Origin: Clostridia bacterium
Lineage (GTDB): Bacteria > Bacillota > Clostridia > Christensenellales > Aristaeellaceae
Length of the DNA stretch: 64,000 nucleotides
NCBI GenBank assembly: GCA_017429695.1
Contig: JAFROK010000005.1
Coordinates: 32,033-96,032 of the forward strand
Reading direction: 5' to 3'
The first letter of the stretch is position 1. Every line of letters begins with the position of its first letter. Under the pieces are notes generated by a model. It saw only the letters and a program-made list of their open reading frames with translations, searched no databases and was not told where the DNA came from. This document shows positions 16,673 to 25,649 of this stretch, one piece after another. A program made the translations under genes and the position numbers.

Positions 16673-19174
16673 ATGAAACACGGATTCAGGAGGGGACTGT
16701 CACTGCTGCTGGCCTGCATCCTTTCACTGTCGCTGAGCTGCGTCTGGCCCGGAATGGCCGGCGCGGATGAAACAGGCGACGTCAGCGGAAGCACCGCAGC
16801 CACGACTACATTCAGCGTTTCCGCAACCGGCAGCGGCAGCGGGTACATCCGCCTGTTTGCCACCAAGGGAACCGCGTATGTGGCGGATTATGATTATTAC
16901 GGGAATTTCAAAGGTTATAAGGAGGAAGAAGATTTCGGCTTTTTCCGGGTCCAGGTATCAGGCAGCAATTATACCCAAACATATACCTGGGTGCCTTCCG
17001 CCCAGATGAACACGTCCGGCAATGTATCGGGAACCGGCTCGGTGGTTACCAGCCAGTCGCTGCTGGTTGTGTTCCCGGTAAAGGGCAGCTATACCGTAAC
17101 GGTAACCCCGCTGACCAAGGAGCAGATCAACGGTGTTTACTGGGTGAAAAACCGCTTCCAGTACTGGACAAAGAATGCCTCCTGGATTGTCAATAAAGCC
17201 GTGAACTGCCAGTGCCAGGGTTCGGGCGGCGGCAGCACCCAGCCCCAGAACGGCCAGGTGACCGTCAACTGTATGGACCAGAGCGGCAATTTCATCCAGT
17301 CCTATACGGAATATGTGAGCAGCAGCAAGACCATCTATCCCCGGACCATTAACGGATACACCGCCATCTCCTCCACAGGCACCTATGTGACCTGCAACAA
17401 CGGGGTCTGCACGCCGGGAAACATTATCTTCTACTACAGCAAGGCTTCCTCCGGCGCCAAGGTAACGGTTTACTGCTATGATACCGCCGGCAACTACCTG
17501 CGGGGATATACCGAAACAGTTACGGCCAGCAAGACCATCTATCCGCAGACGATTACCGGATACAACACCACGTCCGGCGGCCAGTACATCGCTTACAGCA
17601 ACGGCACCTGCAATCCGGCCACGGTGACCTTCAAATACCAGAAGGCCCAGTCCTCCGGCACGGTGACCGTTTACTGCTACGATACCGCCGGCAGCTATCT
17701 CCGCGCCTATACGGAGAACATCACGGCGAGCACCACCATCTATCCCCAGCCGATTTCCGGATACAGCACGCCGTCGGGCAGCCAGTACATTACTTATAAC
17801 AACGGCGTATGCAGCCCCGCGACGGTCAGCTTCAGGTATCAGAAGATTCCGACGTCCGCCTCGGTGACCGTGAACTGCTACGATACAAACGGCGCCTACA
17901 TCCGCTCCTATACTGAAACGGTTTCCGCCAGCAAGACGATCTATCCCCAGGGAATCAGCGGATACAAGACGCTCTCCGGCGGCGAATATATCACCTACAG
18001 CAACGGCGCCTGCAACCCGAATACCGTGACTTTCCAATATGAGAAATACGCAAGTTCCGCCACGGTGAACATCGGCTGCTTTGACCAGGACGGCAACTGG
18101 CTGAATTCCTACACGGAAACCCTGACGGCAAGCCGGACGATCTATCCGCAGGCCATCAGCGGATACAATGTTGCCTCCGGCGGCCAGTACGTCACCTTTG
18201 CCAACGGTGCCTGCAATCCTTCCGATATTACCTTCAGATACCAGAAGATCCAGAATCCGGCTACGCTGAATGTGGACTGCTATGACACAAACGGCAACTA
18301 CATCCGCTCCTATACGGAGACGATTACTGCCAGCCGAACCGTTTATCCGCAGGCGATCAGCGGATACAATATCGCTTCCGGCGGCCAGCAGGTGACCTAC
18401 AGCGACGGCACCTGCAATCCTGCCACGATTTCGTTCAGCTATGCGAAGATTGCGACGCCGGCCACGCTGACTATCCGCTGCATTGATAACAATGGCAGCG
18501 TCATCCGCACCGATACGCAGTCCATCACGGCTGACAGGACCGTCAACCCGCCTCAGATTACCGGATATACCGCGCTCTCCGGCGCCCAGACGGTGAGCTA
18601 CAGCGACGGCACCTGCAACCCGAGCCAGATTGACTTCCAGTACCAGATCGGGTCCCCGGTCGACCCGGGCAGCAACCCCGAGGTCGCTTATCCGACTTCC
18701 TGGGATACCCAGTTCAAACCCGGCACGGCGCGGGAAGGCAACGGTAACGAGAACCAGGTGACCATGCTGCCCAACATTGCCGATGACAATGCCGGTACGG
18801 TTTTCGGATGGATCTGGTGGAGCAGCGAGAGCAATCCCGAAATTGATACCAAATATCCGGAACTGACCGCGTATTTTGACAGTGCGACGGTCAGCAGTAT
18901 CGGTATCCGGAACGGCAACCAGTCCAGCGCCGAAAAAACGTATAAGCAGTATGCCCGCCCGAAGAGATTCTTTGTGAAGATTTATGATAACAGCGGAAAT
19001 CTGTATGAGTATACCATGAATATTCCGGACCAGTATTCAGGAGATTATCAGGTATTCCCGCTTGGACAGACGTACTATGACGTCAGCCGGATTGAATTCT
19101 GGCTTGCCGGATATTACAATGGCAGCGGCAGCGCGCATGTCCTCTATATTGCTGACATTCAGTTCTACAAATAA
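16673..19174 (+). CDS. Secreted protein with seven MucBP-like repeats and a discoidin-like C-terminal domain
   Basis: 833 residues. A signal peptide (KHGFRRGLSLLLACILSLSL, ending near AGA) is followed by a unique domain (about 30-195). Seven tandem repeats of about 67 residues follow (roughly 197-660), each with a YDTNGNYIRSYTET-like start and SGYN, SGGQY and NGTCNPATVTF elements. Most repeats hold two conserved cysteines, one near the start and one in CNP. The last about 150 residues resemble a galactose-binding/discoidin fold ending ADIQFYK. There is no LPXTG motif, so it is probably released or non-covalently bound to a surface or glycan. The start is supported by AGGAGGGG. Confidence 0.75.
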   Translation: MKHGFRRGLSLLLACILSLSLSCVWPGMAGADETGDVSGSTAATTTFSVSATGSGSGYIRLFATKGTAYVADYDYYGNFKGYKEEEDFGFFRVQVSGSNYTQTYTWVPSAQMNTSGNVSGTGSVVTSQSLLVVFPVKGSYTVTVTPLTKEQINGVYWVKNRFQYWTKNASWIVNKAVNCQCQGSGGGSTQPQNGQVTVNCMDQSGNFIQSYTEYVSSSKTIYPRTINGYTAISSTGTYVTCNNGVCTPGNIIFYYSKASSGAKVTVYCYDTAGNYLRGYTETVTASKTIYPQTITGYNTTSGGQYIAYSNGTCNPATVTFKYQKAQSSGTVTVYCYDTAGSYLRAYTENITASTTIYPQPISGYSTPSGSQYITYNNGVCSPATVSFRYQKIPTSASVTVNCYDTNGAYIRSYTETVSASKTIYPQGISGYKTLSGGEYITYSNGACNPNTVTFQYEKYASSATVNIGCFDQDGNWLNSYTETLTASRTIYPQAISGYNVASGGQYVTFANGACNPSDITFRYQKIQNPATLNVDCYDTNGNYIRSYTETITASRTVYPQAISGYNIASGGQQVTYSDGTCNPATISFSYAKIATPATLTIRCIDNNGSVIRTDTQSITADRTVNPPQITGYTALSGAQTVSYSDGTCNPSQIDFQYQIGSPVDPGSNPEVAYPTSWDTQFKPGTAREGNGNENQVTMLPNIADDNAGTVFGWIWWSSESNPEIDTKYPELTAYFDSATVSSIGIRNGNQSSAEKTYKQYARPKRFFVKIYDNSGNLYEYTMNIPDQYSGDYQVFPLGQTYYDVSRIEFWLAGYYNGSGSAHVLYIADIQFYK

Positions 19175-19193
19175 AATACGGCAGTGCAAAGCG

Positions 19194-19222
19194 CGCCGGC
19201 GGAATCGCCGGCGTACTTTTTT
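19194..19222 (+). terminator. Terminator after the repeat protein
   Basis: Stem CGCCGGCG/CGCCGGCG with a GAAT loop, followed by TACTTTTTT. Confidence 0.85.
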
Positions 19223-19242
19223 CGGAAGGAAATGCTACTGAA

Positions 19243-19270
19243 TTGACTTTTCCGGACAGGCGGATACAAT
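19243..19270 (+). promoter_or_regulatory. tadA promoter
   Basis: TTGACT (19243-19248), 16-bp spacer, TACAAT (19265-19270). Confidence 0.65.
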
Positions 19271-19293
19271 GAAGTGCGGAGGTACGGATCGGA

Positions 19294-19752
19294 ATGAACG
19301 AAACAGATCGGGAACGGATGAATACTGCTGTCCGGGAAGCGGAAATCGCAGCCGCGGAGGGCGAGATTCCTGTCGGCGCGGCGCTTTACCGGGGAGGCAC
19401 CCTGCTGTGGGCGGATCACAACCGTCGGGAGCAGCGCCATGATCCCACCGCCCATGCGGAGCTGCTGTGCATGCGCCACGGCGCGGAACAGAAGGGCGAC
19501 TGGCGGCTGAACGACTGCACACTGTATGTGACCCTGGAACCATGCCCCATGTGCGCGGGGGCCATGGTGATGAGCCGGGTGGGACGGTGCGTGTTCGGCG
19601 CGGCGGATCCTGAAAAAGGATGCTGCGGCAGCATTTACGACCTTCCGGCGGATCCGGCGCTTCACAGCACCACGAAATGGGAACAGGATCCGGACAGCGA
19701 AGCATATGCGGCCCGGCTTTCGGCATGGTTCAGGGAAAAACAGCGGAAATGA
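19294..19752 (+). CDS. tadA: tRNA-specific adenosine deaminase TadA
   Basis: 152 residues; deaminates A34 of tRNA(Arg) to inosine, acting as a dimer. Zinc ligands are His54 in HAE (Glu56 is the proton shuttle) and Cys84/Cys87 in PCPMCAG. VTLEPCPMCAGAMVMSRVG is typical of TadA. It has its own promoter after a terminator. The ribosome-binding site GGAGG is somewhat distant (about 12 bp) from the ATG. Confidence 0.92.
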   Translation: MNETDRERMNTAVREAEIAAAEGEIPVGAALYRGGTLLWADHNRREQRHDPTAHAELLCMRHGAEQKGDWRLNDCTLYVTLEPCPMCAGAMVMSRVGRCVFGAADPEKGCCGSIYDLPADPALHSTTKWEQDPDSEAYAARLSAWFREKQRK

Positions 19753-19790
19753 TGATTTGGGGTATTGTACGGACAAGTTGAATTTGGTAT

Positions 19791-19829
19791 AGTGATTAGT
19801 AGTCAGTGATTAGTGGCTAGTGGTTAGGA
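19791..19829. repeat. Degenerate heptamer repeat, GATTAGT type
   Basis: Five to six units (AGTGATT, GTCAGTG and GGCTAGT variants). The repeat ends in TTAGGAG, which doubles as the ribosome-binding site of the next gene. Confidence 0.8.
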
Positions 19830-19835
19830 GTTTAT

Positions 19836-20189
19836 ATGGTTGGATTTATTGTTTTTATTATTCTGATGGCGGCGCTCAGCAATTTCTTTGCGGCGGTGGA
19901 GGATATGGGCCAGCTGATTTCATTTATCCTGGCTTTTACGGCTACATACCGTTTTACGAAGCGGCTCATCGCGCAGCGGAAGGAAGAGAAAGAGCGGGAT
20001 TACCGCGAGGAGCTCAAGGACGAGCTGCGGGATGAAATCAGGGAAGAGATGCGCCAGGGATCGATCCAGCAGACCAAAGGCTCGATTCAGCAGCAGAAAG
20101 GATACGGTACGCCGGTTCAGCAGGCCGGCGGGGGAACGGCGGAGGAAGAACCGTATTACCCGGAAACCAGCTATTTCCATCAGCAGTAG
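19836..20189 (+). CDS. Small membrane protein with charged coiled-coil and Gln-rich tail
   Basis: 117 residues, family not recognised. An N-terminal hydrophobic region (about 3-40) likely forms one or two membrane helices. It is followed by a strongly charged helix with EEKERDYREELKDELRDEIR, then a Gln-rich segment with SIQQTKGSIQQQKG and an acidic, Tyr-containing end. The gene is bracketed by two different heptamer repeat tracts, and its ribosome-binding site is supplied by the upstream repeat. Confidence 0.65.
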   Translation: MVGFIVFIILMAALSNFFAAVEDMGQLISFILAFTATYRFTKRLIAQRKEEKERDYREELKDELRDEIREEMRQGSIQQTKGSIQQQKGYGTPVQQAGGGTAEEEPYYPETSYFHQQ

Positions 20190-20191
20190 TT

Positions 20192-20228
20192 CCAGTTGTC
20201 AGTTTTCAGTTATCAGTTGTCAGTTGTT
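20192..20228. repeat. Heptamer repeat, CAGTTGT type
   Basis: Five tandem units (CAGTTGT, CAGTTTT, CAGTTAT) lie directly upstream of the tldD ribosome-binding site. This is a different 7-mer from the GATTAGT tracts but has the same period. Confidence 0.8.
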
Positions 20229-20247
20229 TTGAGGAGGAGATACGTTC

Positions 20248-21633
20248 ATGTTACAGGATGTTATCGGAAGCAAAACTGCGCTGTTTTCGGACGGCGTGCA
20301 GACCGTGCTGCGGGGCCACGAAAACCGGAACCGCCGGGTGGTACTGCTGAAGGGGGATGTGGTGCAGAATTCGCGCAGCGACGCGCGGGGCACCAGCGCG
20401 CGCGTGAATATGAACGGCACGTTCGGGTTCGCGTCCATCGCGGAATACTCTCCGGAAGCGGCGGAACGGGTGATCAAAGCCGCAACGGAGAATGCTGTGT
20501 TCCTGGCAAAGCATTCCGGACGGAATATTGCCCTGCCGAAGGCTCCGGGAAGCGGCGTCATCCCGCTGAACCGGGAAATTGAAGACACGGAACAGAAGGA
20601 AATTATTGAGCTCTGCCAGATGGTGGACCGGTATGTGGCGGAACACTGTCCGGAACTGACGAGCCGCGTGATCGTCTATACGGAGGATTCGCAGGACCGG
20701 ATCGTCTATTCTTCCGACGCCTGCAGCGGCCACCTGGTAACGCCCCGCTGCTACATCTACGTCAATATGACGGCTGAATCCAAGGCCGGCGTGCCGGTAG
20801 AAATGTTCAAGGCTTTCGGCGGCTTCGGCAGCTTCCGGGACAATTTCAGCAAACCGGAAGAAATGTTCCCGGAAATCGACCGGCTTTATCAGAAAGTGAT
20901 GGACAAGCGGGAAGGCGTATATGCGGAAGCCGGATACAAGACGGTGGTACTTGGCGGCATGATGGGCGGCATGCTGGCCCATGAAGCGGTTGGCCATACC
21001 GTGGAAGCGGACCTGGTGGCCGGCGGCAGCGTGGCCGGGCCGAACCTGAACAAACGGGTAGCCTCCGACCTGGTGACGATGGTCGACTTTGCCCATACCT
21101 ATGAAGGAAAACAGGCGCCGCTGCCGGTATACCTGGACGATGAAGGCATCAAAGCCGAAGACGCGGAACTGATCCGGAACGGCATCCTGACCGGATATAT
21201 GAACGACCGGGAAAGCGCAGAGAAATACGGCATGATCCCGAAGGGCAATGCCCGGGCCTGGACCTTCAGCGACGAACCGATCATCCGGATGCGGAACACC
21301 TGCATCCTGCCCGGGAAAAACACGGTGGAGGAACTGATCGCCTCTGTGGACGACGGATACTACCTGATCGATTCAGGCAACGGACAGGCGGACCTGACCG
21401 GCGAGTTCATGTTCGGCGTGACATGCGGCTATGAAATCAAAAACGGCAAGCTGGGAAAAGCGCTGCTGGATACGACGGTAACCGGCGTGGCCTTTGAAAT
21501 GCTGAAAACCGTGGATATGGTATCGGATACGGTGGAATGGTCCTCCAGCGGTTTCTGCGGCAAGAAGCAGCCCATGGCAGTCGGTATGGGCGGACCGCAT
21601 ATGCGCTGCAAAATCATGATCGGCGGACGCTGA
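20248..21633 (+). CDS. tldD: Metalloprotease TldD
   Basis: 461 residues; catalytic subunit of the TldD/TldE (PmbA) metalloprotease, which cleaves unfolded or modified peptides. The zinc motif is His245-Glu246-xxx-His250 in HEAVGHTVEADL, with the third ligand expected in the C-terminal GVTCGYEI region. GAGGAGG precedes the start. The partner gene follows after 19 bp, the usual pairing. No modified-peptide precursor was recognised next to it. Confidence 0.92.
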   Translation: MLQDVIGSKTALFSDGVQTVLRGHENRNRRVVLLKGDVVQNSRSDARGTSARVNMNGTFGFASIAEYSPEAAERVIKAATENAVFLAKHSGRNIALPKAPGSGVIPLNREIEDTEQKEIIELCQMVDRYVAEHCPELTSRVIVYTEDSQDRIVYSSDACSGHLVTPRCYIYVNMTAESKAGVPVEMFKAFGGFGSFRDNFSKPEEMFPEIDRLYQKVMDKREGVYAEAGYKTVVLGGMMGGMLAHEAVGHTVEADLVAGGSVAGPNLNKRVASDLVTMVDFAHTYEGKQAPLPVYLDDEGIKAEDAELIRNGILTGYMNDRESAEKYGMIPKGNARAWTFSDEPIIRMRNTCILPGKNTVEELIASVDDGYYLIDSGNGQADLTGEFMFGVTCGYEIKNGKLGKALLDTTVTGVAFEMLKTVDMVSDTVEWSSSGFCGKKQPMAVGMGGPHMRCKIMIGGR

Positions 21634-21652
21634 GAAGGGGAGGGGAAAGGCA

Positions 21653-22951
21653 ATGACTGAATTCAGAAAAATGGCCGACCGGTTTGAGCAGATGCTGGCG
21701 GCGGAAAAGATTGGCAAATATACTTTCTGTCTGACTGAATCCGAAAAGCAGGAGCTGAACGTGGAAAACGGCAGCTTCAAGCTGATGCGGACGGTATTCA
21801 ACAACAACGGTTCCCTGACGGTGTTTGCTGATAACCGGAAAGGCTCCGCCGGCGGCAATGATATTACGGAAGAAGGCCTGAAAAAGCTGATCGGGGACGC
21901 CAGGGCAGCAGCGGAATCCTCCCCGGCGGATCCCTGTCACGACATCGCGCCCGACCAGGGAAAACACGTATTCCGCCAGGGCGTGCAGGAGGCGGACCTG
22001 GACGGATTTGTCAGCCGGATCCGGGAATTCCTGGATACTGTGGCAAAAGATTATCCCAAGGTCAGGGTGATGATGGCCATCGGCTCTTTTGATACATGGC
22101 ACTGGCTGAGCCGGAATACAAACGGTACCGAGTTTGAAGGCTTCGGCGGACAGTATGGCTTTTCCATCGAGATCTGTGCCACCGACCGGGAAAAGACAAC
22201 CGGGCTGAACTATACCGGCGTTTCCATGAAATCCCTGGACAGGCCGCTGATTGAAATCGGGGAAATCCGGAACAAGCTCGAGGATATCCAGAACAGCATC
22301 TATCCCGATACGCTGGAAGGCAAGTTTGAGGGCACGGTGATCCTGACGCCCGACTGCGCGCAGGAATTCCTGTTTATGCTGATGCAGAACTATATCAGCA
22401 GCAGCGTGATCATGGACGGTACAAGCCTGTGGCTGGACAAGGTGGGCGAGCAGGTGGCCAGCGAGAAGCTGACCGTCGCGCTGAAACCGTTTGACGATCG
22501 GATTATTAACGGTGAACGGGGAACCGGTGACGGATTCCTGGCAGAAGACGTAACGCTGATTGAAAAAGGCGTGCTGAAGACCCACTGGCTGAACCTGTAC
22601 GCGGCGAACAAGACCGGCCGGCCGGTGGTGAAGAACACCGGTTCCGATCTGGTGGTGGAGCCCGGCGATACCGCCCTGGCGGATATCATCGCATCCGTGG
22701 ACAAGGGCCTGATCCTCGGCGGCTTCTCCGGCGGACAGCCCGGCACGAACGGGGAATTCTCCGGCGTGGCCAAGAACAGTTTCCTGATCGAAAACGGTAA
22801 GATCAAAAACGCTGTGACCGAAACCATGGTCAACGGTAACCTGGGCGAGATCGTCAGGAACATCCGCGCCGTCTCGAAGGAGCTGTGTGTGGACGGCGGC
22901 ATGGTGATGCCGTATATTGCGGTGGACGGCGTGGTCGTTTCAGGAAAGTGA
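21653..22951 (+). CDS. pmbA: TldE/PmbA-type subunit of the TldD/E protease
   Basis: 432 residues of the TldD/PmbA fold but without an HExxxH motif, as expected for the non-catalytic TldE subunit. Recognisable segments are GFLAEDVTLIEKGVLKTHWL and the C-terminal GNLGEIVRNIRAVSKELCVDGGMVMPYIAVDGV. It lies in an operon with tldD and follows GGAGGGGAAAGGCA. The next feature downstream is a T-box leader with its own promoter. Confidence 0.88.
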   Translation: MTEFRKMADRFEQMLAAEKIGKYTFCLTESEKQELNVENGSFKLMRTVFNNNGSLTVFADNRKGSAGGNDITEEGLKKLIGDARAAAESSPADPCHDIAPDQGKHVFRQGVQEADLDGFVSRIREFLDTVAKDYPKVRVMMAIGSFDTWHWLSRNTNGTEFEGFGGQYGFSIEICATDREKTTGLNYTGVSMKSLDRPLIEIGEIRNKLEDIQNSIYPDTLEGKFEGTVILTPDCAQEFLFMLMQNYISSSVIMDGTSLWLDKVGEQVASEKLTVALKPFDDRIINGERGTGDGFLAEDVTLIEKGVLKTHWLNLYAANKTGRPVVKNTGSDLVVEPGDTALADIIASVDKGLILGGFSGGQPGTNGEFSGVAKNSFLIENGKIKNAVTETMVNGNLGEIVRNIRAVSKELCVDGGMVMPYIAVDGVVVSGK

Positions 22952-22963
22952 TTAGTGGTTAAC
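22949..22963. repeat. Short heptamer remnant after pmbA
   Basis: Two units (GTGATTA, GTGGTTA) overlap the pmbA stop codon. Confidence 0.5.
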
Positions 22964-23004
22964 TGACCGGAAAATGTGCTTGTTGTGTATTTGCGTGAAA
23001 ACAC

Positions 23005-23033
23005 TTGACAGGGTTTTACAGGCGTGCTACAAT
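23005..23033 (+). promoter_or_regulatory. Promoter of the T-box transcript
   Basis: Consensus TTGACA (23005-23010), 17-bp spacer, TACAAT (23028-23033). Confidence 0.85.
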
Positions 23034-23044
23034 GCGTGCAATTT

Positions 23045-23300
23045 CATAAGAGGCTATGACGAAGACGGAACAGCGGGAGGTCCCCCAGAGAGCCGGGGTT
23101 GGTGGAAACCGGCGGGCTGAAGCTTCATCCCATCGCTTCTGAGCCGGAGATCCGAACGGATATTCTCAGTAGGCGTCTCCCGTGAATGCTGCGTCAAGGC
23201 ATAGGACATGACAGTGTCTGAAGAGGTGCGGAAACGCACAATTTGAGTGGTACCGCGAGCCATCATGGCCCGTCTCAAAGCGAGACGGGCCATTTTATTT
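23045..23300 (+). promoter_or_regulatory. T-box riboswitch
   Basis: Conserved elements occur in order: AGAGAGCC and GGTTGGTGGAAACC (stem I, distal loop), GAGCC, CAGTAGGCGTCTCCCG (stem III region) and the T-box itself GAGTGGTACCGCG (23245-23257). The terminator follows, stem 23265-23276 with 23282-23293 and then TTTTATTTT. Uncharged cognate tRNA would stabilise the antiterminator. The specifier codon cannot be fixed by eye; TTC (23124-23126), CCC and ATC in the segment 23124-23134 are candidates. The controlled gene is an acyl-CoA-synthetase fusion, not an aminoacyl-tRNA synthetase. Confidence 0.92.
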
Positions 23301-23319
23301 TCAAGGGAGGAAATGAACG

Positions 23320-25590
23320 ATGACAACCCAGACTGATCTCACCCAGCTCAGCGCCGTAGCTTCCCGGCTTCGGGAAATGCGGGAAATCATGGGATGGACC
23401 GTGGAGGAAATGGCTGGAAAGACGGAAGTAACTGCCGAGGAATACCGGCAGTATGAAACCGGCTTAGTGGATATGCCGTTTACCTTCATCCATAAATCTG
23501 CCCAGGCGTTCAATATGGAGCTGACCGAGCTGCTGGAAGGCCACAATGCCCGGCTGTCCTCCTATACGGTGACGCGCCGCGGCAAGGGCGAATCCACGGC
23601 CCGGGAGGAAGGCATCGCTATTTCCAACCTGGCGCCGAAATTCAAGGACAAGATTGCCGAGCCGTATTGGGTTCGTTATGAATATTCCGAGAAGGCGCAG
23701 AACGAGCCGATTCACCAGGTCAGCCACCAGGGGCAGGAATTCGATATCGTCGTATCCGGCCACCTGAAGGTTCAGGTCGGTGAGCATACCGAAGTGCTGG
23801 AGGAAGGCGACAGCATCTATTACAATTCCTCCCTGCCGCATGGTATGATCGCCGTGGACGGGAAGGACTGCGTATTTATTGCGGTCGTGCTGCCCGGGGA
23901 AGAAAAAAAGCCTGAAACGGAAACCGTTGAAATGCCGGCGGGAACTCGGAATGAGTCCCACCTGATCGCGGAGAAGTTTGTGGATGCGACCGAGGACGGG
24001 CAGGGACGGCTGACGGCTATCTCCTTCCCGAACAAGGAAACATTCAACTTCGGCTTCGATATTGTGGACGAAATCGCCCGGAAGTATCCGGACAAGCTGG
24101 CCATGCTCTATGTGGACAAGCATCATGAAGAGCGCCGCTTCACCTTCAAGGATATCAAGGACGCGTCCAACCAGTGCGCCAATTATTTCACTTCCCTGGG
24201 TATCAAACGGGGCGACCGGGTGATGCTGGTGCTGAAGCGGCATTACCAGTTCTGGTTCTGCATGGTAGCGCTGCACAAGATGGGCGCCATCGCGATCCCG
24301 GCGACCAACCAGCTGAAGGAACATGATTTTGAATACCGCTTCAAGGCGGCCGGCGTGAAGGCCCTGATCTGCACCGCGGACGGGGATACCGCCGAGATTG
24401 CCGAACGGGCGGCAGCCAACTGCCCCACCGTCCAGACCCTGATCATGGTCAACGGCGAGCGGGAAGGATGGCATAACCTGAACGAGGAATATCCGCTGTT
24501 TACCCGCCGCTACCGCCGCCCGGAGAACGCTTCCTGCGGCGACGAACCGGCCCTGATGTTCTTTACCTCCGGCACGACCGGCAATCCGAAGATGGCGCAG
24601 CACAAGCACACCTATGCCCTCGGCCATTACGTGACCGCCAAATACTGGCACTGCTGCGAACGGGACGGCCTGCACCTGACGATCTCCGATACCGGCTGGG
24701 GCAAATCCCTCTGGGGCAAGCTGTACGGCCAGTGGATGTGCGAAGGCGCGGTGTTTGTTTACGACTTTGACAAGTTTGACGCAGCGGACATCCTGCCGAT
24801 GTTCAAAAAGTACAATATCACCACCTTCTGCGCGCCGCCCACGATGCTGCGGATGTTCATCAAGGTGGACCTGGCCAACTACGACCTGTCCTCCATCCAT
24901 CACATGACCACTGCCGGCGAAGCGCTGAATCCCGAAGTATACCGTCAGTTCGAGAAGGCGACCGGCCTGAAGATCATGGAAGGCTTCGGACAGACCGAGA
25001 CGACGCTGACCATCGGCAACCTGTACGGCACGACGCCGAAGATCGGCTCCATGGGCAAGGCGAACCCGCAGTACGACGTGGACATCGTGGATCACGACGG
25101 CAACCCTGTTGCGAACGGTGAGGTCGGCGAAATCGTAATCCATACCGACAAAAATACCCCCTGCGGACTGTACAGGGAGTATTACCTGGACGAGGAAAAG
25201 ACAAAGGAAGCCTGGCACGACGGTATGTACCATACCGGCGATACCGCCTGGCGGGATGAGGACGGCTATTTCTGGTATGTCAGCCGGATCGATGATGTGA
25301 TCAAGTCTTCCGGCTACCGGATCGGGCCGTTTGAAATCGAAAGCGTGATTATGGAACTGCCCTACGTGCTGGAATGCGGCGTGTCCGCCGAACCGGATGA
25401 GATCCGCGGGCAGATCGTCAAGGCCTCCATCGTGCTGACCAAGGGCACAGAAGGAACCGAGGAACTGAAAAAGGAAATCCAGATGTACGTCAAGGAGCAC
25501 ACCGCTCCCTACAAGTATCCGCGGAAGATTGTCTTCCGGGATGAACTGCCCAAGACAATTTCGGGCAAGATCCAGCGGAACCTGCTGTAA
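23320..25590 (+). CDS. XRE-cupin-AMP-binding (acyl-CoA synthetase) fusion protein
   Basis: 756 residues in three modules: an XRE-type helix-turn-helix (about 8-65, with MGWTVEEMAGKTEVTAEEYR), a cupin barrel (about 120-200, FDIVVSGHLKVQVGEHTEVLEEGDSI split across it) and an adenylate-forming ligase (about 230-756). The ligase has FTSGTTGNPK, GFGQTETT, YHTGDTAWRD and the C-terminal catalytic lysine in TISGKIQRNL. It likely activates a carboxylic acid as an acyl-AMP and then a CoA thioester. The N-terminal modules could sense a metabolite or bind DNA. AGGGAGG precedes the start. T-box control suggests the substrate is linked to an amino acid, for example its oxo- or arylacetic acid. Confidence 0.88.
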   Translation: MTTQTDLTQLSAVASRLREMREIMGWTVEEMAGKTEVTAEEYRQYETGLVDMPFTFIHKSAQAFNMELTELLEGHNARLSSYTVTRRGKGESTAREEGIAISNLAPKFKDKIAEPYWVRYEYSEKAQNEPIHQVSHQGQEFDIVVSGHLKVQVGEHTEVLEEGDSIYYNSSLPHGMIAVDGKDCVFIAVVLPGEEKKPETETVEMPAGTRNESHLIAEKFVDATEDGQGRLTAISFPNKETFNFGFDIVDEIARKYPDKLAMLYVDKHHEERRFTFKDIKDASNQCANYFTSLGIKRGDRVMLVLKRHYQFWFCMVALHKMGAIAIPATNQLKEHDFEYRFKAAGVKALICTADGDTAEIAERAAANCPTVQTLIMVNGEREGWHNLNEEYPLFTRRYRRPENASCGDEPALMFFTSGTTGNPKMAQHKHTYALGHYVTAKYWHCCERDGLHLTISDTGWGKSLWGKLYGQWMCEGAVFVYDFDKFDAADILPMFKKYNITTFCAPPTMLRMFIKVDLANYDLSSIHHMTTAGEALNPEVYRQFEKATGLKIMEGFGQTETTLTIGNLYGTTPKIGSMGKANPQYDVDIVDHDGNPVANGEVGEIVIHTDKNTPCGLYREYYLDEEKTKEAWHDGMYHTGDTAWRDEDGYFWYVSRIDDVIKSSGYRIGPFEIESVIMELPYVLECGVSAEPDEIRGQIVKASIVLTKGTEGTEELKKEIQMYVKEHTAPYKYPRKIVFRDELPKTISGKIQRNLL

Positions 25591-25591
25591 T

Positions 25592-25642
25592 CCAGGTGCC
25601 AGGTTTTCAGGTGTCAGGTATCAGGTATAAGGTATCAGGAGA
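25592..25642. repeat. Heptamer repeat, CAGGTAT type
   Basis: Six or more units (CAGGTGC, CAGGTGT, CAGGTAT, AAGGTAT) lie between two convergent genes. They match the units found inside the DUF4340 gene at 4146-4277. Confidence 0.8.
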
Positions 25643-25649
25643 CGAGGGA

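Noticed and set aside
17260-18650. CRISPR-like regular repeats
   Set aside because: The roughly 200-bp periodicity is coding, in frame, and belongs to the seven protein repeats.
20248-22951. Modified-peptide (RiPP) cluster around tldD/pmbA
   Set aside because: No precursor peptide, maturase or exporter is adjacent; the pair is common as a housekeeping protease.
23464-25500. 678-codon minus-strand frame opposite the XRE-cupin-ligase gene
   Set aside because: Antisense shadow of a gene with clear ligase motifs.
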